NCBI GenBank assembly: GCA_018610125.1
Contig: JAHEOI010000225.1
Span: forward strand, 1-21,644
DNA length: 21,644 bases
Source: Verrucomicrobiota bacterium
GTDB taxonomy: Bacteria; Verrucomicrobiota; Verrucomicrobiia; Limisphaerales; JAHEOI01
Direction: 5' to 3'
Position 1 is the stretch's first letter; every line of letters starts with the position of its first letter. This document shows, in pieces, positions 1-7,724 of the stretch. The notes under the pieces were generated by a model that was given only the letters and a program-made list of their open reading frames with translations, did no database searches and was not told the DNA's origin. The translations under genes and the position numbers were made by a program.

Positions 1-568
1 CCGCGAGTCCGAGGCGCCGGTCCAGGCGTTGCTGCGAGTCGCTTGAGAAATCGACGTCGAGCTTCATAAGAATTGGATTAAAGCGCTGGGAGAATCTGGC
101 AACTTCTTGATTGCCGATTGTGACATGGTAGGTCTGCGGCATCAGCAGGGAAGCGTATTCAAAAAAGCGCCGAATGACTCCCTTGAGTGCGGAATCTTCT
201 TGGATGGTCCCGATAAAGTTCCCTTCGGGATCACGAACCTCCCAATAATCGCGGACGAAGGTGGATTTTAGCCCGCCCCGCTTCAAGGTGCCGACGCGCT
301 CATCCGATGTGGAATCGTGTACATCGTAGGCCCCCGAGATATCCAGGATACTTTGCGTGCGAATCCGCAAAAGCTCAGCCCGCTTCGATTCATCGCTGAA
401 GAGACTGATGTCCTCCCGCAGCCGGAAGCGTTTCTGGTCTGAATAGAGCACGGGCTGACCTTCGGCATTAAAAACGTAGAATGCGCCGCCAAAGATACGG
501 AAAAATTTGGTCTGCACCATGTACTTCGAATGGCTGAAACGATCGGCGTAGCGGTTAATATTAGTCAT
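1..568 (-). CDS. LURP-one/scramblase-like (tubby-like fold) protein, C-terminus outside the window
   Basis: The reading frame starts at an ATG whose first base is 568, with AGGAG about 7 nt upstream on the minus strand, and stays open for 189 codons to the window edge. It begins MTNINRYADRFSHSKYMVQT. Residues 17 onward follow the LURP-one-related/YxjI pattern: a membrane-contact-like stretch, then 'AEGQPVLYSDQKRFRLRED', 'ILDISGAYDVHDSTSDERVG', 'LKRGGLKSTFVRDYWEVRDP' and 'GNFIGTIQEDSALKGVIRR'. These match the family's alternating beta-strands and its short default/state repeats. The family adopts a tubby-like barrel; its bacterial function is not established, and a membrane-lipid role is only suggested by the scramblase relationship. 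No signal peptide is visible, so it is probably cytoplasmic. The family call is good; the length and ending are unknown. Confidence 0.8.
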   Translation of the reverse strand, partial: MTNINRYADRFSHSKYMVQTKFFRIFGGAFYVFNAEGQPVLYSDQKRFRLREDISLFSDESKRAELLRIRTQSILDISGAYDVHDSTSDERVGTLKRGGLKSTFVRDYWEVRDPEGNFIGTIQEDSALKGVIRRFFEYASLLMPQTYHVTIGNQEVARFSQRFNPILMKLDVDFSSDSQQRLDRRLGLA

Positions 569-692
569 TGTGATTCTCCTGTCTCCTTTCCAGACCCTTA
601 TCTGGGCACTGGGTCGGGATCGTTCGGTCTCGAACCTGACACTTAAAGCCAGTCTCCTCGAGCGACGGGTCCAGGTCAATCCCATTTGTAGG

Positions 693-727
693 GTAAAGGG
701 CAGACCGGGGGACGCGGTCTGCTTTAC
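693..727. repeat. Bulged hairpin repeat, related to 10546-10571
   Basis: The left arm (693-707) reads GTAAAGggCAGACCG and the right arm (715-727) CGGTCTGCTTTAC. They pair over 13 bp with a 2-nt bulge and a 7-nt loop. On the minus strand it begins TACGTAAAGCAGACCGC (730-714). That string recurs with one mismatch as TACGTAACGCAGACCGC at 10546-10562, again followed by the complementary GGTCTGCC. This is therefore a dispersed element rather than a one-off terminator. Confidence 0.6.
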
Positions 728-778
728 GTAGCGCAGGCTGGCCAACCCTGCTGGTTCGAGATTGAGCCGGAATGGTCA

Positions 779-807
779 GCCTGATAGGGACGCCGTCCTC
801 GGCGTCC
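779..807 (+). repeat. GGGACGCCG/CGGCGTCC stem-loop repeat, copy 1
   Basis: GGGACGCCG (787-795), loop TCCT (796-799) and CGGCGTCC (800-807) form a perfect 8-bp stem. The whole 29-nt string from GCCTGATAGGG onward is identical to 16196-16224. There is no T-run here, so it is unlikely to be a terminator at this site. Confidence 0.75.
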
Positions 808-950
808 ACGTGACAATCGTCAGCGCGAAGAATGAGTCGGGCGAACCGGTTTCGTTAAGCCGACAGGTTTATAACAGAAAGTGCCGATCCGTCGGACCGA
901 GAGGACATCAACGAGACCCTCGCGAAGATCAAAGAGTAATGAAAACTCCT

Positions 951-1070
951 CATCCGTGCAATCCGCGGTTAAAAACCTCTTCTCTTATCTCGCGACCATT
1001 TGAAAGGCTGGACGGTTTTCTTACTGTCCTGACCTTGGCGTCCCTTTGCGTGCTTCTGTTAAAAAAACTC
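951..1070. repeat. Fragments resembling a widely dispersed intergenic repeat
   Basis: Two pieces, GTGCAATCCGCGGTTAAAAA (956-975) and CTTGGCGTCCCTTTGCGTGC (1034-1053, followed by TTCTGTTAAAAAAACTC), closely resemble the 'ATCTGTGCAATCTGTGGTTAAAAA ... CTTTGCGTGCTT' strings I recall from intergenic repeats of several phyla, including PVC bacteria. Both end in a GTTAAAAA-CTC motif. The identification rests on recollection and was not searched. Confidence 0.45.
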
Positions 1071-1292
1071 CCGGCCTTCTTGTGGCGTTTTAGCTAGTTT
1101 CCGATGGGTCTGAACGCTGCCTGGGCCATAAGCCTGAATGATCCCTATTTGGGGCCGTCATTGCGGTATTAAAATGCAGAACCCATTGATTAGCAAGAAC
1201 GTATGGTGTGAATTGTGGGGTTGAATTTATTCTTGAAAGACGGGGTGGGCCGTGTTTGCATCCGATATGAACCCGAAGTGGAGAGCAGGCTT

Positions 1293-2681
1293 ATGTTGTC
1301 AATTTTGAGTCAATTTGCCGAGAAGGACTGTGGGCATACCAGTCGACGTGATTTCTTGAAGATTGGGGCGTTGGGGCTTGGCGGGCTCAGCTTGCCTTCG
1401 GTGCTTGCGGCCAAGGCCAAGGCCGGTGAGCTCGGCAGCGCTTACAAAGGGAAATCGGTAGTATGCCTATTCCTTTGCGGGGGCTCGAGCCAAATCGAGA
1501 TGTTCGACCCCAAGGTGAATATCCCGCGGGAGTATCGCAGCACGACCGGTGCCATCAAAACAAGCATGCCGGGGATAAAGTTTGGTGGAACACTCCCGAA
1601 GCTCGCCACACAAGCCCATCGAATGGCGATGGTGCGGTCGTACTCGCCGCACCAGATCAACGATCATGCCACGGCCATCAAAGAAGTGCTGACCGCCGGA
1701 CATCCTTACGAAGCCGGGATGGGGGCGATGACTTCCAAAATACGAGGCGCCAACTTTTTGCCGAGCGGGATGCCGAACTTCAGCACTTTGATCGAGAAGG
1801 AGGTTGACCCGCAATATCAGGAGGATGAAGCCCGAATGCGTCGAGGCAACGAACCGGGCCAGCTCGGGCCGGCGTTTGCTCCATTTAGTCCAAGCGGGGG
1901 AGGGCAGATCAATGACGACATGAAATTGAATCTTTCTTTGGAGCGGCTCGAGGATCGCATGGCGCTTAGGGAGGCCATGGATAAGTTGGATCGCCAGGTG
2001 GATTCTTCCACGGCTGTGGAGGCACTTGATGAGTATCAACAGCGGGCGGTCGACATGATCCTTGGTGGGAAGGTCAGGAAGGCACTGGACCTGAGTAACG
2101 AGGACCCGAAGGTAGTGGCCAAATATGACACGAGCGATATGCAAACGGGGTACCTCAAGACCCGTCCCTCGACTTTGGGTAAACGGATGCTGTTGGCCCG
2201 TCGGCTGTGCGAAGCGGGGTGCGGCTTCGTAACAGTCGGGAGTGCCGGATGGGATAATCACGGCAACGACAAGCATCCGGGAGTTAAAGAGGGGATGGAG
2301 CGCCTATGCCCCCCCTTCGATCACGCTGTTACGGCCTTCCTCCAGGACATCCATGAGCGTGGCTTGGAGGACGATATCCTTTTGGTTGTTACCAGTGAGT
2401 TTGGTCGAACACCGAGAATCAGCGACAATGGTGGGCGAGAGCATTGGCCGGCGCTTTGCAATCTGGCTTTTGCCGGCGGTGGATTGAATATGGGGCAGGT
2501 CGTGGGTGAATCGACCGCGAATGGAGGAGAGCCCAACTCGGAAGCTTACGGAATGCCCGATATGTTTGGAACGATTATTCATACCATGTTCGACGTTGGG
2601 CAAGTGCGCTTGCAGAGCGGGATTCCCCGCGAGCTGATGAGCTTTATCGAAGAGGCGTATCCTATCCCGGACTTGGTTTAA
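1293..2681 (+). CDS. TAT-exported DUF1501 family protein
   Basis: The 462-residue product starts MLSILSQFAEKDC. A frame extension begins at 1215, but the ATG at 1293 has GGAGAG 7 nt upstream (1280-1285) and places the twin-arginine motif SRRDFLK (R18 R19) and the hydrophobic 'IGALGLGGLSLPSVLAAKA' where a TAT signal should be. Family hallmarks follow: 'CLFLCGGSSQIEMFDPK' near the N-terminus, and 'TSEFGRTPRISDNGGREHWP' with E369-F370-G371-R372. DUF1501 proteins have an alkaline-phosphatase/sulfatase-like fold and are abundant in planctomycetes and Verrucomicrobiota, but the reaction is unknown. Length is typical. The stop codon abuts the upstream-most possible start of the next gene, so the two are almost certainly co-transcribed. 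Family confidence is high; biochemical role is unknown. Confidence 0.93.
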   Translation: MLSILSQFAEKDCGHTSRRDFLKIGALGLGGLSLPSVLAAKAKAGELGSAYKGKSVVCLFLCGGSSQIEMFDPKVNIPREYRSTTGAIKTSMPGIKFGGTLPKLATQAHRMAMVRSYSPHQINDHATAIKEVLTAGHPYEAGMGAMTSKIRGANFLPSGMPNFSTLIEKEVDPQYQEDEARMRRGNEPGQLGPAFAPFSPSGGGQINDDMKLNLSLERLEDRMALREAMDKLDRQVDSSTAVEALDEYQQRAVDMILGGKVRKALDLSNEDPKVVAKYDTSDMQTGYLKTRPSTLGKRMLLARRLCEAGCGFVTVGSAGWDNHGNDKHPGVKEGMERLCPPFDHAVTAFLQDIHERGLEDDILLVVTSEFGRTPRISDNGGREHWPALCNLAFAGGGLNMGQVVGESTANGGEPNSEAYGMPDMFGTIIHTMFDVGQVRLQSGIPRELMSFIEEAYPIPDLV

Positions 2682-2714
2682 ATGAACACGATCCACGATA
2701 ATAGGAAAGGCGCT

Positions 2715-5234
2715 ATGGCAAGAACGCGCATTGACCCTGTCAAAGACGGCTTACGTGGTGCAATCACCTCGCTGGTGGCCTTGGCGCTTGTTGGCACAAC
2801 GTTCGCCAACAGCTCTGAGTCGGTGCCCACCCGGAAAATCAGAGAAGTCCGTATCGAGACAGGAAAGGGACACACGTCTTCCAAGGCCGATTTGACATTT
2901 CAGAGCCCTGAGGAGCGGCACCAATTAATCGTGACCGCTAAAATGAAGGGGGGTAAAGCCCGGGATATGACCCGGAGCGTCACCTATTCCAGCTCGCCCA
3001 AGGGGGTCGTGGCTGTCAATTCGGAGGGTGTGCTCAGCCCGCTTGACAGCGGGCAAGCTGAGGTAATAGCGCAGGCGTCGGAAGGCAAGCGCGACTCGAT
3101 AACAGTGCGAGTGCAAAACGCCGAGGATCCGGGAACGGTAAGCTTCCCAAGCGATGTGATGCCGATCTTGACAAAGCTTGGATGCAATTCGGGGGGGTGT
3201 CATGGCGCTGCCGACGGCCAAAACGGCTTCAAGCTCTCGCTTTTCGGGTTCCAGCCGGAAGAGGATTATGAGCACCTTGTTTTGGAATCACGGGGACGAC
3301 GGATCTTTCCGGCGGCCCCGGAAAAGAGCCTTTTGATTCAGAAGCCGACGGCAGCGGTTCCCCACAATGGAGGTCAGCTTATCGACAAAGGATCGCAGTT
3401 TTATCAGGTCTTGTGTCGTTGGATCGAGCAGGGGATGCCGTATCAGCCGAAAGAGGAGCCATCCACACTTGAATCGGTGGACGTTTATCCGGATCGGCGG
3501 ACAATGCAGCCCGGCTGGGGCCAAGAGCTGCGCGTGACGGCGCATTACAGTGATGGTAGCACGCGGGATGTCACGCACCTCGCTCAGTATGAGGCCAAGA
3601 ATGAGAAACAGGCGGAAGTGAGTGAGAGCGGTCACGTGGAGGTGAAATCATTCACGGGTCAGACCACAGTGATGGTACGGTTCCGGGCCAAGGTGGACGT
3701 ATTTCGGGCCATTGTTCCGCTCGGGGCGCCGGTTGAGGATCTTCCTCCCCGAAACAACGTGGTGGATAAGCACATATTTAATAAGCTAAAGGAATTGGGC
3801 GTACCGCCTTCCCCTGTTTCCGAGGACAGCACCTTTATCCGACGGGTGACGCTGGATATTACCGGCCGATTACCTGAGCCGGCGGAGGTCCGCCGATTCG
3901 TGGCAAGCGAAAAGCCGAATAAGCGGGCGGAACTGATTGATCGACTCCTTGAGTCGGGGGCCTATGCGGATCATTTCGCCAATAAGTGGACCGCCATCCT
4001 TCGGAATAAGCGACAGAAGAAGAGTGAGGCTCGCGCGACGTTTTCGTTCCATTCCTGGATCCGGCAGAGCTTTTATAATAACAAGCCTTACGATGAGTTT
4101 GTGTCGGAGCTCCTGACGGCGACCGGCAGCCTACAGCGAAACCCCGCTGTGGGTTGGTACCGTGAGGTGGACCAACGAGGGGAGCAGGTCCAAGATAGCG
4201 CGCGCCTTTTTTTAGGAACGCGACTTCGGTGTGCGCGATGCCACCATCATCCGTTTGAAAAATGGAGCCAACAAGACTACTACGGGTTTGCGGCATTCTT
4301 CTCGCAACTTGATTATAAGAAACCGAAAAGGCCGACCGAGCAAGCTGTGGTGCATCAGGTCGGAACGGCCTCTGCTGTCAATCCCCGAACGGAAAGCACG
4401 GTCCGCCCGACGCCGCTCGGGGCCAAGCCATTGAAGGTCGACCCTTCCAAAGACCCGCGGCAGGAGTTGGTCAAGTGGCTCAACGAGGGCGGGAAATCCC
4501 GGTTCGCCCGGATGCTTGTCAATCGGTACTGGAAGCATTTCTTTGGTCAAGGGCTCGTCGAACCGGTGGACGATATGCGCCAGACAAACCCCGCAACCCA
4601 CCCGAAGCTCCTTAGAGCCTTGGCCGACCGCTTTATTGAGTCGGGATACGACCTCAAGGAATTAATTCGCACGCTCTGTCGGTCAACGACTTATCAGCTC
4701 AGCTCAGAGGTCATCGAGCATAACCGAGGAGACGAACAGAATTTCTCGCGATATTATCCGAAACGGCTTAAGGCCGAAGTGCTGTTGGAAGCAGTGGACC
4801 GGATGACCGGGACAAATACCCGTTTCCCGGGGCTTCCCAGCTCGACGACCGCTATGGCCTTGCCGGACAACAGTTACAACGACAAATCGTATTTCTTGGC
4901 GGTGTTCGGGCGCCCGGATATGAGCAGCGCCTGTGAATGTGAGCGCAATCAAAATGTGACGATGGGGCAGACGTTGCACTTGCTGAACTCCGACAAGATC
5001 CAAAAGAAGCTCGCGTCCCCGGATGGAAGAGCGGCCAAGCTGGCCAAGAGCGACCGGGCAAGAGAAGCAAAAATCAAGCGGCTTTATCGTGTGGGTTATG
5101 CCCGAGCTCCTTCCAAGGAGGAGCTGGACGTCGCTCGGAAATACCTTGAGTCACACGCAAATGACATTAAAGGGGCTTACGAGGATCTGATCTGGTCTAT
5201 TATTAATAGCAAGGAATTTCTATTCAATCATTAA
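2715..5234 (+). CDS. Secreted Big2-cytochrome-DUF1549-DUF1553 protein
   Basis: The product has 839 residues from the ATG at 2715, which has AGGAAAGG 4 nt upstream (2703-2710). An in-frame ATG at 2682, directly after the DUF1501 stop, lacks a ribosome site. The N-terminus carries a Sec signal (GAITSLVALALVGTTFANS). In order: a Big2-like Ig domain (about 25-125); a planctomycete cytochrome-like domain with C157-NSGG-C162-H163, a CX4CH heme motif ('FKLSLFGFQPEEDYEHLV' follows); a second Big2-like domain (about 235-335); DUF1549 (about 345-530) with CARCH at C506-C509-H510; and DUF1553 (about 590-820, 'RFARMLVNRYWKHFFGQGL'). These domains normally travel together and next to DUF1501. The predicted location is outside the cytoplasmic membrane with c-type heme. 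Enzymatic activity is unknown; redox or scaffold roles are guesses. Confidence 0.93.
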   Translation: MARTRIDPVKDGLRGAITSLVALALVGTTFANSSESVPTRKIREVRIETGKGHTSSKADLTFQSPEERHQLIVTAKMKGGKARDMTRSVTYSSSPKGVVAVNSEGVLSPLDSGQAEVIAQASEGKRDSITVRVQNAEDPGTVSFPSDVMPILTKLGCNSGGCHGAADGQNGFKLSLFGFQPEEDYEHLVLESRGRRIFPAAPEKSLLIQKPTAAVPHNGGQLIDKGSQFYQVLCRWIEQGMPYQPKEEPSTLESVDVYPDRRTMQPGWGQELRVTAHYSDGSTRDVTHLAQYEAKNEKQAEVSESGHVEVKSFTGQTTVMVRFRAKVDVFRAIVPLGAPVEDLPPRNNVVDKHIFNKLKELGVPPSPVSEDSTFIRRVTLDITGRLPEPAEVRRFVASEKPNKRAELIDRLLESGAYADHFANKWTAILRNKRQKKSEARATFSFHSWIRQSFYNNKPYDEFVSELLTATGSLQRNPAVGWYREVDQRGEQVQDSARLFLGTRLRCARCHHHPFEKWSQQDYYGFAAFFSQLDYKKPKRPTEQAVVHQVGTASAVNPRTESTVRPTPLGAKPLKVDPSKDPRQELVKWLNEGGKSRFARMLVNRYWKHFFGQGLVEPVDDMRQTNPATHPKLLRALADRFIESGYDLKELIRTLCRSTTYQLSSEVIEHNRGDEQNFSRYYPKRLKAEVLLEAVDRMTGTNTRFPGLPSSTTAMALPDNSYNDKSYFLAVFGRPDMSSACECERNQNVTMGQTLHLLNSDKIQKKLASPDGRAAKLAKSDRAREAKIKRLYRVGYARAPSKEELDVARKYLESHANDIKGAYEDLIWSIINSKEFLFNH

Positions 5235-5460
5235 CGAGGCGTTGCCTGGAGACTGCCAAGGCATAAGGGGCATCCGAGCCACTTGACCACACCCAATGTT
5301 GACTGTCTACGCCTCGCTGATTTTCCGCTTCGCGGAACGGAAAGGGAACATTTTTATTCGCCTCGCTGCAGATTCCTTGAGACTGAAAACGACGGTGAGG
5401 TCAAGCGTCAAAACTTGACTTAAAAACATCAAATTTGGCTTAATCAAGAAATCTACCGAA
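5235..5460. other. 226-bp gap inside the DUF1501 cluster
   Basis: No gene is seen. A hairpin TTCCGC-TTC-GCGGAA lies at 5323-5337, with TTTTT at 5352-5356 too far away for a classic terminator. CGCCTCGCTG occurs twice (5310-5319 and 5361-5370). The gap is large for this cluster and ends in the A/T-rich direct repeat listed separately, so the PPC and WD40 genes may have their own promoter. Confidence 0.45.
5407..5443 (+). promoter_or_regulatory. Direct repeat and small palindrome upstream of the PPC gene
   Basis: AAACTTGACTTAA (5411-5423) recurs as AAATTTGGCTTAA (5431-5443), 11 of 13 matching, exactly 20 bp apart (about two helical turns). GTCAA-AAC-TTGAC (5407-5419) is a perfect 5-bp inverted repeat overlapping the first copy. 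TTGACT (5415-5420) could be a -35, but no good -10 sits at 16-18 bp. The spacing suggests a regulator-binding site 17 nt before the start codon; this is inference. Confidence 0.3.
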
Positions 5461-7677
5461 ATGAAACGGGCAATTTGGGTGGCGACCCTGACGGGCGCCG
5501 TGGGCGTTCAGCTTGTGCAAGCTCAGCTTCCTGTCTCGGAGCTGCACTCGATATTTCCCAGAGGCGGACGACAGGGAGATAGCGTCAAAGTCGAGATTAG
5601 GGGCAAGCACTTGAGCGAAGTAAAGGGGTTATGGTTTTCGCATCCTGATATCCAAAGCAAGCCGATAGGGAAGGGTAATGACAAAGAGGATTCCCGAATA
5701 GCTCACTTTCAGGTGACTGTGCCCAAGGGGGTACGAACGGGATTCTATGATGTACGAGCGTTCGGAAGATACGGGATTTCCAATCCGCAACGGTTTGTTG
5801 TCAATCCGGAGCCGCAAACCACCGAGCCGGACACGAATCACGTTGCAAAAAACGCGGCCCCCATAAACAAGGATACATGGGTAAATGGTCATGCCGACGA
5901 AGAGAAGCTGGACTGGTTTCGTTTTCAAGCGGAAAAGGGAAGGAGGCTGTTGATTGAGTGCTGGGCTCGTCGGCTTGGCTCACCGATGGACGCGACACTC
6001 GTACTTCATGGGCCATCGGGCAAGGAGCTGATCCGGGATCGTAACAGCTATTACTCGGATCCGTTTATTGATTTTACTGCCCCGGAAAGCGGTGAGTATC
6101 GGTTGAAGCTTTACGATTTTTTGTATCGTGGAGGGAAAGATTATAGTTACCGCTTTCGCGTGCATACCGGAGCCCACGTCGATTTTATTCTCCCCTTGGC
6201 AGGGAGGCCCAAAAGCCGACAAAGCTGCCTGCTTTATGGGCGCAATCTCCCGGAGGGGAAATCGAGTCGGTTTTCGGACAAGGGAAGCCGGAGCCTGGCA
6301 AAACAGTCGGTTTCGGTGACGCTTCCAAATCGCTCCCAAGCGAACAACTGGCTGACGTCGGTGCCCCTTCCGTTTCCGGAGATGCTTGGAACGAAAGCCT
6401 CCGCGCTGTGGCTCGGACGGCAGGGCGAGACCGTGTACAATCCGGCGCTGGTTTTTTTGGCAGACTCGCCCGTAACATTGGAGCATGAGCCGAATGACAC
6501 GGCACAAGAGGTCGAGCGGATTGACGTGCCTGTCGAGGTTAATGGCCGGTTTTATCCGGGAAATGATGTGGACCGGTTTGAGTTTCAGGCCAAACAGGGA
6601 GAGCCGCTTTGGATCGAGGTCCAATCGAATCGCTTGGGATGGCCGACCGATCCGCGGGTTCGCGTGGAGCAGGCGGATGGTGACACGGGAGGGAATACCG
6701 GCTCGACGCAGGTGGTGGAAAAGGATGATACTGCCTTGATCCCCGGGCAAAAGCGGTACAACCAGGCGTCCCGAGATCCCGGTCTGATGTTTATTCCAAA
6801 GCAAGACGGTCGGTACCGGATAAGGCTTGAGGACCTTTACGGAAATGGCGGGAGCTTGCCTTCCTATGTTTACAGGCTCCAGGTGCGACAGCCTCAGCCC
6901 GACTTTCAATTGTTGGCAGCCTCGGAATGGCCCGGCAATGATCCGGATGAAGCCAGATTCCGGAGTCCCCTATTGCGAAAGGGCGGATCGGTCGGTATGC
7001 GACTGTTTGTCATCCGACGTGAAGGGTTCAAGGGGCCGATTAAGGTGCACGCTCAGGATCTCCCTGCCGGAGTTTCTTCGACCGGGGTCACGATTCCGTC
7101 GGGCCAGACACAAGGAGTGCTGGTCCTTACAGCCAAAGACGACATCGCAAGTTGGCACGGGACAATATCCGTGGTGGGAGAGGCAAGCGTGGAGGGGACC
7201 GTGATCGAGCGTGAAGCCAAGGGGGCCTCATTACTTTGGGAGGTTGACGATGTCGATGACGCGTTGACCATGACACGGTTGAGCGATGGAATAGCCCTTG
7301 GAGTTACGGATCAAGAGCGGGCCCCATTGGTTCTTCGGCCCGGGCCCGATACGCCTGTGAATTTCAACGGCCCAAAAGAAGCAGAGGTGTCATTTGTGGT
7401 CGAGACAAATGCCCCGCTCACCGATGAGCTTGAGATTCGCCCGATCGGCCTTAAGGGGCTCGACAACGACCCTGAAACAACCCTTGATAAGGATGAGCGA
7501 GAAGGGACGCTGACATTTAAGTGGTCCGAGCCCCCAAGAAAGGATGCCTCGGAGAGGCGGAGCTTTTATTTAATAGCCGAAGGGAGTGTCGGCTACCAAG
7601 CAGACGAGTCGGGCGAAGAAGAGGAGACGGATGTCGCGGTGTACTCTCGGCCGTTCCGTTTGGGAAATGCTCGTTGA
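5461..7677 (+). CDS. Secreted protein with two PPC domains
   Basis: The 738-residue product begins MKRAIWVATLTGAVGVQLVQAQ, a Sec signal peptide. No strong Shine-Dalgarno precedes the ATG. Residues about 25-115 form an Ig/IPT-like opening ('LHSIFPRGGRQGDSVKVEIRG', then 'LWFSHPDI') common in PVC PPC proteins. PPC domain 1 lies near 120-235 ('DTWVNGHADEEKLDWFRFQA', 'YYSDPFIDF'). PPC domain 2 lies near 340-475 ('EHEPNDTAQEVERI', 'YPGNDVDRFEFQA'). The rest, to about 738, is beta-rich with an acidic stretch near the end (DESGEEEETD). PPC domains are usually appended to secreted proteases, but no protease or other catalytic domain is visible. Within this cluster it is probably a binding or structural partner. 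It sits 47 nt upstream of the WD40 gene, in the same direction. Confidence 0.85.
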   Translation: MKRAIWVATLTGAVGVQLVQAQLPVSELHSIFPRGGRQGDSVKVEIRGKHLSEVKGLWFSHPDIQSKPIGKGNDKEDSRIAHFQVTVPKGVRTGFYDVRAFGRYGISNPQRFVVNPEPQTTEPDTNHVAKNAAPINKDTWVNGHADEEKLDWFRFQAEKGRRLLIECWARRLGSPMDATLVLHGPSGKELIRDRNSYYSDPFIDFTAPESGEYRLKLYDFLYRGGKDYSYRFRVHTGAHVDFILPLAGRPKSRQSCLLYGRNLPEGKSSRFSDKGSRSLAKQSVSVTLPNRSQANNWLTSVPLPFPEMLGTKASALWLGRQGETVYNPALVFLADSPVTLEHEPNDTAQEVERIDVPVEVNGRFYPGNDVDRFEFQAKQGEPLWIEVQSNRLGWPTDPRVRVEQADGDTGGNTGSTQVVEKDDTALIPGQKRYNQASRDPGLMFIPKQDGRYRIRLEDLYGNGGSLPSYVYRLQVRQPQPDFQLLAASEWPGNDPDEARFRSPLLRKGGSVGMRLFVIRREGFKGPIKVHAQDLPAGVSSTGVTIPSGQTQGVLVLTAKDDIASWHGTISVVGEASVEGTVIEREAKGASLLWEVDDVDDALTMTRLSDGIALGVTDQERAPLVLRPGPDTPVNFNGPKEAEVSFVVETNAPLTDELEIRPIGLKGLDNDPETTLDKDEREGTLTFKWSEPPRKDASERRSFYLIAEGSVGYQADESGEEEETDVAVYSRPFRLGNAR

Positions 7678-7724
7678 GTGCTCAAACCTACTGCTAAATA
7701 ACTCATCGTTGGGGTCAAGATGAT

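Larger units (their letters stand above)
569..1292. other. 724-bp intergenic region with repeats and no convincing gene
   Basis: This gap separates the minus-strand LURP-one-like gene from the plus-strand DUF1501 cluster, so promoters for both should lie here. It contains a bulged hairpin (693-727), a short stem-loop repeat (779-807) and segments resembling widely dispersed bacterial intergenic repeats (951-984 and 1034-1070). The only sizeable frame (762-1097) runs through these repeats and has no family resemblance. A TATTAAAAT at 1167-1175 is -10-like, but no -35 is suitably spaced. Confidence 0.6.

Noticed and set aside
762..1097. 111-codon plus-strand frame with a hydrophobic C-terminus
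   Set aside because: It runs through repeat sequence (779-807 and 951-1070), has no ribosome site and no protein-like composition.
1467..2276. 269-codon minus-strand frame
   Set aside because: It is antisense within the DUF1501 gene, with no recognisable domain.
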